In this document: in pieces, positions 19,379 through 32,167 of the stretch
Layout of the letters: every line of letters begins with the position of its first letter
How positions within the stretch are numbered: the first letter of the stretch is position 1
Source: Pleurodeles waltl
Lineage: Eukaryota > Chordata > Amphibia > Caudata > Salamandridae
Length of the DNA: 64,000 bases
Assembly (NCBI RefSeq): GCF_031143425.1
Contig: NW_027150051.1
Location: forward strand, 62,001 to 126,000
Direction: 5' to 3'
Translations under genes and position numbers: made by a program
Notes under the pieces: model-generated
What the model was told of the DNA's origin: nothing
Database searches by the model: none
The model's input: only the letters and a program-made list of their open reading frames with translations

Positions 19379-20311
19379 TGCCGCTGCATAGTCATTTGAA
19401 ACATCTTCTGAAGCGTCTTTCCGAAAAGCAGGGCCATTTGGAGGCTCTCTCTCTCTAAGCGTGCCATAGCAATTGATGTTTTCTGTCAAAGATTTTTTGT
19501 TTGTCTCTAGCAAGGCAAGAGGTAGTCAAAATGCCCTGTGCCAGTGAGCTGAACTAGGGCACTGATGTGAAAAGCAGACCCTTTCTGGTAGTTGTAACCC
19601 GCTGCAAGTCATGGACCCTTGCACCTTAGACTTCCCAACCAGAAGCACTGAAGGACCTGCTAGCTCTTGAGCCAGAGGAGCATGCCTCTTGGATTCAAGC
19701 ACACTTGCTTGATCAGCGCTCAATCAGGCTCGATCAGGTGAGATTTATATTAGTGGCTCATAGGCCTGAAACACTCACCTGGGAGACGCAGGGTGGCTGA
19801 TTTCCCGGAATGGCCCTTGATGGGGAAATCACCTCCTTTCCCCCGCCTCATTTCAGAATTGTGTGCTAGTCGCAAGACAGTGTTCAGGGGTTCATGGGTA
19901 CTGCCTACTCCCAGCTGCCTCTCTGTCTTCTTCATGTAAATTGCAAGTCACGAGGAGGCACCATTGCCAATATGCTCCGCCCACCTAACCAAAAAACCTA
20001 GTTTGAGCTTGTCTGCCTGTGTTGTTGCAGGGGCAGTGTCTTCTTTGCCCAAAAGGTGGCAGGAGAGCCTCACTTCAAACAATAGAATCAACTGCTTAAG
20101 TAGAAACCAGCATGGTAGTTACTGTCATAAAGTGCAGCTCTAACAGAAGGTGTGCCTGAGACGCCCCTTCCAGTAATACACAGAATTTTGATTGAGGGCC
20201 CAGCCGATGGGTTGGTGGATTTCTCCTCACATGCCACAGCAGCTTCCAAAGATAGTGGTGTGAGGAGCTGGCTCTGCAAGCAGAGCAAGATTTAAGGGAA
20301 GAAAATACACC

Positions 20312-20423
20312 TGTCAGAAGTGGGATTTGAACCCACGCCTCCATGAAGAGACCAGAAGGCTCAGCTTCCCTGAAGATCAAGCTCTCTTGAGTCTGGCGCC
20401 TTAGACCACTCGGCCATCCTGAC
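20312..20423 (-). tRNA. tRNA-Leu(CAA), unit 6
   Basis: The mature part is unchanged. It carries the same intron variant as unit 2. Confidence 0.95.
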
Positions 20424-20730
20424 AGCCAAAACAGTGTGCAGGTCGGACTCTTCAGTCTGCACTTGTTGATTTTGCCGCTTGCAATGTTCCTATCAAAGTC
20501 ACAGCTTTAAAGGCCCCACAATATAACATGGCCAAGAAAAAAAAAAAAAAACAGAACAAGAAACAATGCACATGCACGACCACCGAGGGATACAGATAAC
20601 TTTTTAGCGTCCTGCAATAGTAAAGCACGTTTTACACAGGTCACAAGTTTTTAAAGGTCATTTCTGTCTAAGTGTGCATTGAGAGAGCCTGAGGTTTTAG
20701 GGAGCAAACACAAAAGCTGCTGCTGCCAAG

Positions 20731-20803
20731 TGTTTCTGCCCGGTCTCGAACCGGGGACCTTTCGCGTGTGAGGTGAACGTGATACCCACTACACTACAGA
20801 AAC
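20731..20803 (-). tRNA. tRNA-Val(CAC), unit 6, two changes
   Basis: Carries the TTCAC anticodon-stem mismatch of unit 2 and a second, private D-loop change (AGTGGTT to AGTGGGT). It is the most altered Val copy in the window. Confidence 0.85.
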
Positions 20804-21191
20804 AAGCTTGCTGGTTTGACTGAAGGAGCACAGTTCCCCTCATATGTTTGCACGATTTCCTCTATACTTTATCAGCAGTTGCTTGGAATGCGAGGGGTAA
20901 GTGTGAAAATTGCAGCGGTGTCAGCCAGCATGCATACACTCAGACGTCCTGAAAAATCCCACAGCTGCGGGCAGAGACAGACAAATATCTGATGCCTAAA
21001 TGCCAGGAAGGAGAGCCTGTGAAATCATCACACAGGGCGCACTGAGAGCAAGCAGGAAGGAAGCCAAGGCATTGTAATCCATTTTTCGCCTGAGGCAAAA
21101 AATATGTTTTGCGCAACAGTGCTTCGAGTGGAATGAGAAATGTTGAGGGGTTGTGTATTTTGAGCAGGATTTGATTGTTTTCCGCTAAAAT

Positions 21192-21263
21192 GGGCTTGTC
21201 CGGGATTTGAACCTGGGACCTCTCGCACCCTAAGCGAGAATCATACCCCTAGACCAACGAGCC
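21192..21263 (-). tRNA. tRNA-Pro(AGG), unit 6, C5-A68 mismatch
   Basis: Majority form, same as unit 2. Confidence 0.85.
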
Positions 21264-21438
21264 TGTGCACAGAAATGCAATGGCTCCGACCCTGCTCGGA
21301 GGGATGGTGACAGAGAGTGGGAGACTACATCCCAAAGCAAGAAACTGCACATGGTGCTCTCTTCTGCAGTACGACTAGAGTCATTTGCATGGTCTTCATC
21401 GAACATGACATAAAAAGCCTCTATCCTTTAGACATTTT

Positions 21439-22097
21439 GGCCCAGATTTACAAGAAAATGACTAAGCGCGACGCTGTGCCAAATTTGCAAGCCCCACGCG
21501 CCGTCATTTTCAAAATGCAGGGAAGCGCCGTATTTAGTAGAATACAGCGCACCCCTGTGCTTCCCCCTGCGCCAGCTCTAAATTAGCTGCTGAGCGCCAA
21601 CGCAGCCGTTCTTGCACCATGGTACAAGGATGACTGCGTTGAGGGGGAAATTGTTTTTGTGCAGGAAGGGACACCTTCCTGCCCAAAAAAAAAATCTTCA
21701 ATGGTGATTTGCTCTTACTTCTATGTGTGCTGCAGAATGCATCACACATAGAAAGAGCAAAAACAAGGAGAAATGAAAACATTTCTCCTCAGTGCGCCAC
21801 TCTAACGACACCCCTGGGATGGCGTTGGATTTTGGTGCTGACGCAGATTTACGCCAACTCCTAAATCTGGAGCAGTATCAAAATGCTATGGTGTTGCTGT
21901 GGCACACTCCCAACAACACCCATTGCACGCCCCTTCCAGGGAACGCGCTGCGTGCTAACGGGCCGTATTTACAAGGTGGTGTTAAGCCACAAAAAGTGGC
22001 TGAACGCCATCTTGTAAATACCGCGCAGTGCATAGTGCCACCGGGGCGTCACTAAAAGTGATGCTCCGGTGGCGATAGGGCCTTGTAAGTCTGGCAC
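21439..22097. mobile_element. Hairpin-chain element, unit 7
   Basis: Complete. A private change GCTAACGGGCC interrupts the weak AAGGGGC stem. Confidence 0.5.
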
Positions 22098-22367
22098 TTT
22101 ATTTGCTCAAGGTGTGTGTTCTTGGTGAGGGCAGGAAAGCTATTTTCGCTCTCGTACCTTCCTTCCTTGGCTGGCTTGAATGCTGTAGGCTCAGGCTTCA
22201 TTGCAAAGGTCAAACAGTGAGCAACTGACTGCCGTAAGCTGGCGCAACTCCTCTTGGTGAGCTGTGACAGATGCCCCAGGAGCGTAGTACCTCACGATGG
22301 TGAGGGATAGACACAGTCTCTTTTATCTCAGCTTGCCTGTCAGGTGAGGCAGGAAATGCAAATACTG

Positions 22368-22442
22368 TGAAAAAGCCCAGCGTCTCGAACCAGGGACCTT
22401 TCGCATGTGAGGTGCGCATGATAACCACTACACTAGACAAAC
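22368..22442 (-). pseudogene. Decayed tRNA-Val, unit 7
   Basis: T-arm form CAGCGTCTCG. Confidence 0.88.
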
Positions 22443-22889
22443 AGACACACTTGCCAGCTTGCTTCATGTGGCTATGCATTGTACTGGAACCACCACACTA
22501 TGGAAACAGACACACCTGCTTGCTTTATGTGGCTATGCATTGGACTGGGATGCAAGGATGAGGGCCAATGTTCATGACGCTCAAAGCTGAGCCTTCCGGA
22601 ACACGATCTCTTCCCTTGGAAGAAAGGAACTGGGATCACTTTCATTCCAAGAGGTGATTTCAGAACTGGACCCGAAATTACCATGGAGAAGCACTGTGCA
22701 TTTAATGTTCCTACGAGCACTGCTGCTCCAGCACAGAAAAGCAGTTGCAAAGAAATCTCGCATACCTTCATGATGCTGAACCGTCTCGACGCCAGTATAA
22801 AGCATGTATTGCATTGCAACATGACATCTTACAAGAGTGAAAAGCAGAAATACTCCTGTTTAAAACACAGACTGAACCTATAAAGGTAG

Positions 22890-22961
22890 GGGTTTGTCTG
22901 GGATTTGAACCGAGGTCCTCTCACACCCGAAGCGAGAATCATATCCCTATACCAACTAGAC
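22890..22961 (-). pseudogene. Decayed tRNA-Pro(CGG), unit 7
   Basis: Class B D-loop variant. Confidence 0.8.
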
Positions 22962-23884
22962 TGCCGCTGCATAGTCATTTGAAACATCTTCTGAAGCGTC
23001 TTTCCGAAAAGCAGGGCCATTTGGAGGCTCTCTCTCTCTAAGCGTGCCATAGCAATTGATGTTTTCTGTCAAGGATTTTTTGTTTGTCTCTAGCAAGGCA
23101 AGAGGTAGTCAAAATGCCCTGTGCCAATGAGCTGAACTAGGGCACTGATGTGAAAAGCAGACCCTTTCTGGTAGTTGTAACCCGCTGCAAGTCATGGACC
23201 CTTGCACCTTAGACTTCCCAACCAGAAGCACTGAAGGGCCTGCTAGCTCTTGAGCCAGAGGAGCATGCCTCTTGGATTCAAGCACACTTGCTCGATCAGC
23301 GCTCGATCAGGCGAGATTTATATTAGTGGCTCATAGGCCTGAAACACTCACCTGGGAGACGCAGGGTGGCTGATTTCCCGGAATGGCCCTTGATGGGGAA
23401 ATCACCTCCTTTCCCCCGCCTCATTTCAGAATTGTGTGCTAGTCGCAAGACAGTGTTCAGGGGTTCATGGGTACTGCCTACTCCCAGCTGCCTCTCTGTC
23501 TTCTTCATGTAAATTGCAAGTCACGAGGAGGCACCATTGCCAATATGCTCCGCCCACCTAACCAAGAAACCTAGTTTGAGCTTGTCTGCCTGTGTTGTTG
23601 CAGGGGCAGTGTCTTCTTTGCCCAAAAGGTGGCAGGAGAGCCTCACTTCAAACAATAGAATCAACTGCTTAAGTAGAAACCAGCATGGTAGTTACTGTCA
23701 TAAAGTGCAGCTCTAACAGAAGGTGTGCCTGAGACGCCCCTTCCAGTAATACACAGAATTTTGATTGAGGGCCCAGCCGATGGGTTGGTGGATTTCTCCT
23801 CACATGCCACAGCAGCTTCCAAAGATAGTGGTGTGAGGAGCTGGCTCTGCAAGCAGAGCAAGATTTAAGGGAAGAAAATACACC

Positions 23885-23996
23885 TGTCAGAAGTGGGATT
23901 TGAACCCACGCCTCCATGAAGAGACCAGAAGGCTCAGCTTCACTGAAGATCAAGCTCTCTTGAGTCTGGCGCCTTAGACCACTCGGCCATCCTGAC
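23885..23996 (-). tRNA. tRNA-Leu(CAA), unit 7
   Basis: Same sequence as unit 1, intron included. Confidence 0.95.
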
Positions 23997-24303
23997 AGCC
24001 AAAACAGTGTGCAGGTCGGACTCTTCAGTCTGCACTTGTTGATTTTGCCGCTTGCAATGTTCCTATCAAAGTCACAGCTTTAAAGGCCCCACAATATAAC
24101 ATGGCCAAGAAAAAAAAAAAAAAACAGAACAAGAAACAATGCACATGCACGACCACCGAGGGATGCAGATAACTTTTTAGCGTCCTGCAATAGTAAAGCA
24201 CGTTTTACACAGGTCACAAGTTTTTAAAGGTCATTTCTGTCTAAGTGTGCATTGAGAGAGCCTGAGGTTTTAGGGAGCAAACACAAAAGCTGCTGCTGCC
24301 AAG

Positions 24304-24376
24304 TGTTTCTGCCCGGTCTCGAACCGGGGACCTTTCGCGTGTGAGGCGAACGTGATAACCACTACACTACAGAAAC
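24304..24376 (-). tRNA. tRNA-Val(CAC), unit 7
   Basis: Same sequence as unit 1. Confidence 0.95.
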
Positions 24377-24764
24377 AAGCTTGCTGGTTTGACTGAAGGA
24401 GCACAGTTCCCCTCATATGTTTGCACGATTTCCTCTATACTTTATCAGCAGTTGCTTGGAATGCGAGGGGTAAGTGTGAAAATTGCAGCGGTGTCAGCCA
24501 GCATGCATACACTCAGACGTCCTGAAAAATCCCACAGCTGCGGGCAGAGACAGACAAATATCTGATGCCTAAATGCCAGGAAGGAGAGCCTGTGAAATCA
24601 TCACACAGGGCGCACTGAGAGCAAGCAGGAAGGAAGCCAAGGCATTGTAATCCATTTTTCGCCTGAGGCAAAAAATATGTTTTGCGCAACAATGCTTCGA
24701 GTGGAATGAGAAATGTTGAGGGGTTGTGTATTTTGAGCAGGATTTGATTGTTTTCCGCTAAAAT

Positions 24765-24836
24765 GGGCTTGTCTGGGATTTGAACCTGGGACCTCTCGCA
24801 CCCTAAGCGAGAATCATACCCCTAGACCAACGAGCC
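24765..24836 (-). tRNA. tRNA-Pro(AGG), unit 7, extra T-stem mismatch
   Basis: Adds a private G64-to-A change (GTCTGGGATT on the plus strand) to the C5-A68 and A51-C63 mismatches. With three mismatches it is the weakest Pro copy and may be inactive. Confidence 0.75.
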
Positions 24837-25011
24837 TGGGCACAGAAATGCAACGGCTCCGACCCTGCTCGGAGGGTTGGTGACAGAGAGTGGGAGACTA
24901 CATCCCAAAGCAAGAAACTGCACATGGTGCTCTCTTCTGCAGTACGACTAGAGTCATTTGCATGGTCTTCATCGAACATGACATAAAAAGCCTCTATCCT
25001 TTAGACATTTT

Positions 25012-25670
25012 GGCCCAGATTTACAAGAAAATGACTAAGCGCGACGCTGTGCCAAATTTGCAAGCCCCACGCGCCGTCATTTTCAAAATGCAGGGAAGCG
25101 CCGTATTTAGTAGAATACAGCGCACCCCTGTGCTTCCCCCTGCGCCAGCTCTAAATTAGCTGCTGAGCGCCAACGCAGCCGTTCTTGCACCATGGTACAA
25201 GGATGACTGCGTTGAGGGGGAAATTGTTTTTGTGCAGGAAGGGACACCTTCCTGCCCAAAAAAAAAATCTTCAATGGTGATTTGCTCTTACTTCTATGTG
25301 TGCTGCAGAATGCATCACACATAGAAAGAGCAAAAACAAGGAGAAATGAAAACATTTCTCCTCAGTGCGCCACTCTAACGACACCCCTGGGATGGCGTTG
25401 GATTTTGGTGCTGACGCAGATTTACGCCAACTCCTAAATCTGGAGCAGTATCAAAATGCTATGGTGTTGCTGTGGCACACTCCCAACAACACCCATTGCA
25501 CGCCCCTTCCAGGGAACGCGCTGCGTGCTAAGGGGCCGTATTTACAAGGTGGTGTTAAGCCACAAAAAGTGGCTGAACGCCATCTTGTAAATACCGCGCA
25601 GTGCATAGTGCCACCGGGGCGTCACTAAAAGTGATGCTCCGGTGGCGATAGGGCCTCGTAAGTCTGGCAC
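25012..25670. mobile_element. Hairpin-chain element, unit 8
   Basis: Complete, class C right end. Confidence 0.5.
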
Positions 25671-25940
25671 TTTATTTGCTCAAGGTGTGTGTTCTTGGTG
25701 AGGGCAGGAAAGCTATTTTCGCTCTCGTACCTTCCTTCCTTGGCTGGCTTGAATGCTGTAGGCTCAGGCTTCATTGCAAAGGTCAAACAGTGAGCAACTG
25801 ACTGCCGTAAGCTGGCGCAACTCCTCTTGGTGAGCTGTGACAGATGCCCCAGGAGCGTAGTACCTCACGATGGTGAGGGATAGACACAGTCTCTTTTATC
25901 TCAGCTTGCCTGTCAGGTGAGGCAGGAAATGCAAATACTG

Positions 25941-26015
25941 TGAAAAAGCCCAGCGTCTCGAACCAGGGACCTTTCGCATGTGAGGTGCGCATGATAACCA
26001 CTACACTAGACAAAC
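25941..26015 (-). pseudogene. Decayed tRNA-Val, unit 8
   Basis: T-arm form CAGCGTCTCG. Confidence 0.88.
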
Positions 26016-26462
26016 AGACACACTTGCCAGCTTGCTTCATGTGGCTATGCATTGTACTGGAACCACCACACTATGGAAACAGACACACCTGCTTGCTTTA
26101 TGTGGCTATGCATTGGACTGGGATGCAAGGATGAGGGCCAATGTTCATGACGCTCAAAGCTGAGCCTTCCGGAACACGATCTCTTCCCTTGGAAGAAAGG
26201 AACTGGGATCACTTTCATTCCAAGAGGTGATTTCAGAACTGGACCCGAAATTACCATGGAGAAGCACTGTGCATTTAATGTTCCTACGAGCACTGCTGCT
26301 CCAGCACAGAAAAGCAGTTGCAAAGAAATCTCGCATACCTTCATGATGCTGAACCGTCTCGACGCCAGTATAAAGCATGTATTGCATTGCAACATGACAT
26401 CTTACAAGAGTGAAAAGCAGAAATACTCCTGTTTAAAACACAGACTGAACCTATAAAGGTAG

Positions 26463-26534
26463 GGGTTTGTCTGGGATTTGAACCGAGGTCCTCTCACACC
26501 CGAAGCGAGAATCATACCCCTATACCAACTAGAC
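26463..26534 (-). pseudogene. Decayed tRNA-Pro(CGG), unit 8
   Basis: The body is as unit 1. The 5' flank has GCACAGTC instead of GCATAGTC, shared with units 13 and 14. Confidence 0.8.
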
Positions 26535-27457
26535 TGCCGCTGCACAGTCATTTGAAACATCTTCTGAAGCGTCTTTCCGAAAAGCAGGGCCATTTGGAGG
26601 CTCTCTCTCTCTAAGCGTGCCATAGCAATTGATGTTTTCTGTCAAGGATTTTTTGTTCGTCTCTAGCAAGGCAAGAGGTAGTCAAAATGCCCTGTGCCAG
26701 TGAGCTGAACTAGGGCACTGATGTGAAAAGCAGACCCTTTCTGGTAGTTGTAACCCGCTGCAAGTCATGGACCCTTGCACCTTAGACTTCCCAACCAGAA
26801 GCACTGAAGGGCCTGCTAGCTCTTGAGCCAGAGGAGCATGCCTCTTGGATTCAAGCACACTTGCTCGATCAGCGCTCGATCAGGCGAGATTTATATTAGT
26901 GGCTCATAGGCCTGAAACACTCACCTGGGAGACGCAGGGTGGCTGATTTCCCGGAATGGCCCTTGATGGGGAAATCACCTCCTTTCCCCCGCCTCATTTC
27001 AGAATTGTGTGCTAGTCGCAAGACAGTGTTCAGGGGTTCATGGGTACTGCCTACTCCCAGCTGCCTCTCTGTCTTCTTCATGTAAATTGCAAGTCACGAG
27101 GAGGCACCATTGCCAATATGCTCCGCCCACCTAACCAAGAAACCTAGTTTGAGCTTGTCTGCCTGTGTTGTTGCAGGGGCAGTGTCTTCTTTGCCCAAAA
27201 GGTGGCAGGAGAGCCTCACTTCAAACGATAGAATCAACTGCTTAAGTAGAAACCAGCATGGTAGTTACTGTCATAAAGTGCAGCTCTAACAGAAGGTGTG
27301 CCTGAGACGTCCCTTCCAGTAATACACAGAATTTTGATTGAGGGCCCAGCCGATGGGTTGGTGGATTTCTCCTCACATGCCACAGCAGCTTCCAAAGATA
27401 GTGGTGTGAGGAGCTGGCTCTGCAAGCAGAGCAAGATTTAAGGGAAGAAAATACACC

Positions 27458-27569
27458 TGTCAGAAGTGGGATTTGAACCCACGCCTCCATGAAGAGACCA
27501 GAAGGCTCAGCTTCACTGAAGATCAAGCTCTCTTGAGTCTGGCGCCTTAGACCACTCGGCCATCCTGAC
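27458..27569 (-). tRNA. tRNA-Leu(CAA), unit 8
   Basis: Same sequence as unit 1, intron included. It lacks the anticodon-loop change found in its close relatives, units 13 and 14. Confidence 0.95.
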
Positions 27570-27876
27570 AGCCAAAACAGTGTGCAGGTCGGACTCTTCA
27601 GTCTGCACTTGTTGATTTTGCCGCTTGCAATGTTCCTATCAAAGTCACAGCTTTAAAGGCCCCACAATATAACATGGCCAAGAAAAAAAAAAAAAAACAG
27701 AACAAGAAACAATGCACATGCACGACCACCGAGGGATGCAGATAACTTTTTAGCGTCCTGCAATAGTAAAGCACGTTTTACACAGGTCACAAGTTTTTAA
27801 AGGTCATTTCTGTCTAAGTGTGCATTGAGAGAGCCTGAGGTTTTAGGGAGCAAACACAAAAGCTGCTGCTGCCAAG

Positions 27877-27949
27877 TGTTTCTGCCCGGTCTCGAACCGG
27901 GGACCTTTCGCGTGTGAGGCGAACGTGATAACCACTACACTACAGAAAC
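27877..27949 (-). tRNA. tRNA-Val(CAC), unit 8
   Basis: Same sequence as unit 1. Confidence 0.95.
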
Positions 27950-28337
27950 AAGCTTGCTGGTTTGACTGAAGGAGAACAGTTCCCCTCATATGCTTGCACG
28001 ATTTCCTCTATACTTTATCAGCAGTTGCTCGGAATGCGAGGGGTAAGTGTGAAAATTGCAGCGGTGTCAGCCAGCATGCATACACTCAGACGTCCTGAAA
28101 AATCCCACAGCTGCGGGCATAGACAGACAAATATCTGATGCCTAAATGCCAGGAAGGAGAGCCTGTGAAATCATCACACAGGGCGCACTGAGAGCAAGCA
28201 GGAAGGAAGCCAAGGCATTGTAATCCATTTTTCGCCTGAGGCAAAAAATATGTTTTGCGCAACAATGCTTCGAGTGGAATGAGAAATGTTGAGGGGTTGT
28301 GTATTTTGAGCAGGATTTGATTGTTTTCCGCTAAAAT

Positions 28338-28409
28338 GGGCTTGTCCGGGATTTGAACCTGGGACCTCTCGCACCCTAAGCGAGAATCATACCCCTAGAC
28401 CAACGAGCC
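28338..28409 (-). tRNA. tRNA-Pro(AGG), unit 8, C5-A68 mismatch
   Basis: Majority form, same as unit 2. Confidence 0.85.
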
Positions 28410-28584
28410 TGGGCACAGAAATGCAACGGCTCCGACCCTGCTCGGAGGGTTGGTGACAGAGAGTGGGAGACTACATCCCAAAGCAAGAAACTGCACATGG
28501 TGCTCTCTTCTGCAGTACGACTAGAGTCATTTGCATGGTCTTCATCGAACATGACATAAAAAGCCTCTATCCTTTAGACATTTT

Positions 28585-29243
28585 GGCCCAGATTTACAAG
28601 AAAATGACTAAGCGCGACGCTGTGCCAAATTTGCAAGCCCCACGCGCCGTCATTTTCAAAATGCAGGGAAGCGCCGTATTTAGTAGAATACAGCGCACCC
28701 CTGTGCTTCCCCCTGCGCCAGCTCTAAATTAGCTGCTGAGCGCCAACGCAGCCGTTCTTGCACCATGGTACAAGGATGACTGCGTTGAGGGGGAAATTGT
28801 TTTTGTGCAGGAAGGGACACCTTCCTGCCCAAAAAAAAAATCTTCAATGGTGATTTGCTCTTACTTCTATGTGTGCTGCAGAATGCATCACACATAGAAA
28901 GAGCAAAAACAAGGAGAAATGAAAACATTTCTCCTCAGTGCGCCACTCTAACGACACCCCTGGGATGGCGTTGGATTTTGGTGCTGACGCAGATTTACGC
29001 CAACTCCTAAATCTGGAGCAGCATCAAAATGCTATGGTGTTGCTGTGGCACACTCCCAACAACACCCATTGCACGCCCCTTCCAGGGAACGCGCTGCGTG
29101 CTAAGGGGCCGTATTTACAAGGTGGTGTTAAGCCACAAAAAGTGGCTGAACGCCATCTTGTAAATACCGCGCAGTGCATAGTGCCACGGGGGCGTCACTA
29201 AAAGTGATGCTCCGGTGGCGATAGGACCTTGTAAGTCTGGCAC
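28585..29243. mobile_element. Hairpin-chain element, unit 9
   Basis: Complete, class D form. Confidence 0.5.
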
Positions 29244-29513
29244 TTTATTTGCTCAAGGTGTGTGTTCTTGGTGAGGGCAGGAAAGCTATTTTCGCTCTCG
29301 TACCTTCCTTCCTTGGCTGGCTTGAATGCTGTAGGCTCAGGCTTCATTGCAAAGGTCAAACAGTGAGCAACTGACTGCCGTAAGCTGGCGCAACTCCTCT
29401 TGGTGAGCTGTGACAGATGCCCCAGGAGCGTAGTACCTCACGATGGTGAGGGATAGACACAGTCTCTTTTATCTCAGCTTGCCTGTCAGGTGAGGCAGGA
29501 AATGCAAATACTG

Positions 29514-29588
29514 TGAAAAAGCCCAGCGTCTCGAACCAGGGACCTTTCGCATGTGAGGTGCGCATGATAACCACTACACTAGACAAAC
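29514..29588 (-). pseudogene. Decayed tRNA-Val, unit 9
   Basis: T-arm form CAGCGTCTCG. Confidence 0.88.
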
Positions 29589-30035
29589 AGACACACTTGC
29601 CGGCTTGCTTCATGTGGCTATGCATTGTACTGGAACCACCACACTATGGAAACAGACACACCTGCTTGCTTTATGTGGCTATGCATTGGACTGGGATGCA
29701 AGGATGAGGGCCAATGTTCATGACGCTCAAAGCTGAGCCTTCCGGAACACGATCTCTTCCCTTGGAAGAAAGGAACTGGGATCACTTTCATTCCAAGAGG
29801 TGATTTCAGAACTGGACCCGAAATTACCATGGAGAAGCACTGTGCATTTAATGTTCCTACGAGCACTGCTGCTCCAGCACAGAAAAGCAGTTGCAAAGAA
29901 ATCTCGCATACCTTCATGATGCTGAACCGTCTCGACGCCAGTATAAAGCATGTATTGCATTGCAACATGACATCTTACAAGAGTGAAAAGCAGAAATACT
30001 CCTGTTTAAAACACAGACTGAACCTATAAAGGTAG

Positions 30036-30107
30036 GGGTTTGTCTGGGATTTGAACCGAGGTCCTCTCACACCCGAAGCGAGAATCATACCCCTATACCA
30101 ACTAGAC
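30036..30107 (-). pseudogene. Decayed tRNA-Pro(CGG), unit 9
   Basis: Same sequence as unit 1. Confidence 0.8.
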
Positions 30108-31040
30108 TGCCGCTGCATAGTCATTTGAAACATCTTCTGAAGCGTCTTTCCGAAAAGCAGGGCCATTTGGAGGCTCTCTCTCTCTAAGCGTGCCATAGCA
30201 ATTGATGTTTTCTGTCAAGGATTTTTTGTTTGTCTCTAGCAAGGCAAGAGGTAGTCAAAATGCCCTGTGCCAGTGAGCTGAACTAGGGCACTGATGTGAA
30301 AAGCAGACCCTTTCTGGTAGTTGTAACCCGCTGCAAGTCATGGACCCTTGCACCTTAGACTTCCCAACCAGAAGCACTGAAGGGCCTGCTAGCTCTTGAG
30401 CCAGAGGAGCATGCCTCTTGGATTCAAGCACACTTGCTTGATCAGCGCTCAATCAGGCTCGATCAGGTGAGATTTATATTAGTGGCTCATAGGCCTGAAA
30501 CACTCACCTGGGAGACGCAGGGTGGCTGATTTCCCGGAATGGCCCTTGATGGGGAAATCACCTCCTTTCCCCCGCCTCATTTCAGAATTGTGTGCTAGTC
30601 GCAAGACAGTGTTCAGGGGTTCATGGGTACTGCCTACTCCCAGCTGCCTCTCTGTCTTCTTCATGTAAATTGCAAGTCACGAGGAGGCACCATTGCCAAT
30701 ATGCTCCGCCCACCTAACCAAGAAACCTAGTTTGAGCTTGTCTGCCTGTGTTGTTGCAGGGGCAGTGTCTTCTTTGCCCAAAAGGTGGCAGGAGAGCCTC
30801 ACTTCAAACAATAGAATCAACTGCTTAAGTAGAAACCAGCATGGTAGTTACTGTCATAAAGTGCAGCTCTAACAGAAGGTGTGCCTGAGACGCCCCTTCC
30901 AGTAATACACAGAATTTTGATTGAGGGCCCAGCCGATGGGTTGGTGGATTTCTCCTCACATGCCACAGCAGCTTCCAAAGATAGTGGTGTGAGGAGCTGG
31001 CTCTGCAAGCAGAACAAGATTTAAGGGAAGAAAATACACC

Positions 31041-31152
31041 TGTCAGAAGTGGGATTTGAACCCACGCCTCCATGAAGAGACCAGAAGGCTCAGCTTCACT
31101 GAAGATCAAGCTCTCTTGAGTCTGGCGCCTTAGACCACTCGGCCATCCTGAC
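31041..31152 (-). tRNA. tRNA-Leu(CAA), unit 9
   Basis: Same sequence as unit 1, intron included. Confidence 0.95.
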
Positions 31153-31459
31153 AGCCAAAACAGTGTGCAGGTCGGACTCTTCAGTCTGCACTTGTTGATT
31201 TTGCCGCTTGCAATGTTCCTATCAAAGTCACAGCTTTAAAGGCCCCACAATATAACATGGCCAAGAAAAAAAAAAAAAAACAGAACAAGAAACAATGCAC
31301 ATGCACGACCACCGAGGGATGCAGATAACTTTTTAGCGTCCTGCAATAGTAAAGCACGTTTTACACAGGTCACAAGTTTTTAAAGGTCATTTCTGTCTAA
31401 GTGTGCATTGAGAGAGCCTGAGGTTTTAGGGAGCAAACACAAAAGCTGCTGCTGCCAAG

Positions 31460-31532
31460 TGTTTCTGCCCGGTCTCGAACCGGGGACCTTTCGCGTGTGA
31501 GGCGAACGTGATAACCACTACACTACAGAAAC
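31460..31532 (-). tRNA. tRNA-Val(CAC), unit 9
   Basis: Same sequence as unit 1. Confidence 0.95.
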
Positions 31533-31920
31533 AAGCTTGCTGGTTTGACTGAAGGAGCACAGTTCCCCTCATATGTTTGCACGATTTCCTCTATACTTTA
31601 TCAGCAGTTGCTTGGAATGCGAGGGGTAAGTGTGAAAATTGCAGCGGTGTCAGCCAGCATGCATACACTCAGACGTCCTGAAAAATCCCACAGCTGCGGG
31701 CAGAGACAGACAAATATCTGATGCCTAAATGCCAGGAAGGAGAGCCTGTGAAATCATCACACAGGGCGCACTGAGAGCAAGCAGGAAGGAAGCCAAGGCA
31801 TTGTAATCCATTTTTCGCCTGAGGCAAAAAATATGTTTTGCGCAACAATGCTTCGAGTGGAATGAGAAATGTTGAGGGGTTGTGTATTTTGAGCAGGATT
31901 TGATTGTTTTCCGCTAAAAT

Positions 31921-31992
31921 GGGCTTGTCCGGGATTTGAACCTGGGACCTCTCGCACCCTAAGCGAGAATCATAACCCTAGACCAACGAGCC
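31921..31992 (-). tRNA. tRNA-Pro(AGG), unit 9, D-loop change
   Basis: Majority acceptor form plus a private D-loop change (TAGGGG to TAGGGT) that also falls at the A box. Confidence 0.82.
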
Positions 31993-32167
31993 TGGGCACA
32001 GAAATGCAACGGCTCCGACCCTGCTCGGAGGGTTGGTGACAGAGAGTGGGAGACTACATCCCAAAGCAAGAAACTGCACATGGTGCTCTCTTCTGCAGTA
32101 CGACTAGAGTCATTTGCATGGTCTTCATCGAACATGACATAAAAAGCCTCTATCCTTTAGACATTTT

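Larger units (their letters stand above)
17875..21457. repeat. tDNA repeat unit 6 (class A, 3583 bp)
   Basis: Very similar to unit 2, sharing its private markers, with extra changes of its own in tRNA-Val and the hairpin element. Confidence 0.95.
21458..25030. repeat. tDNA repeat unit 7 (class B, 3573 bp)
   Basis: Class B markers GTGCCAATGAGC and CATATCCC are present. It has a private T-stem change in tRNA-Pro. Confidence 0.95.
25031..28603. repeat. tDNA repeat unit 8 (class C, 3573 bp)
   Basis: Class C by CCTCGTAAG. It shares GCTGCACAGTC and CATATGCTTGC with units 13 and 14. Confidence 0.95.
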
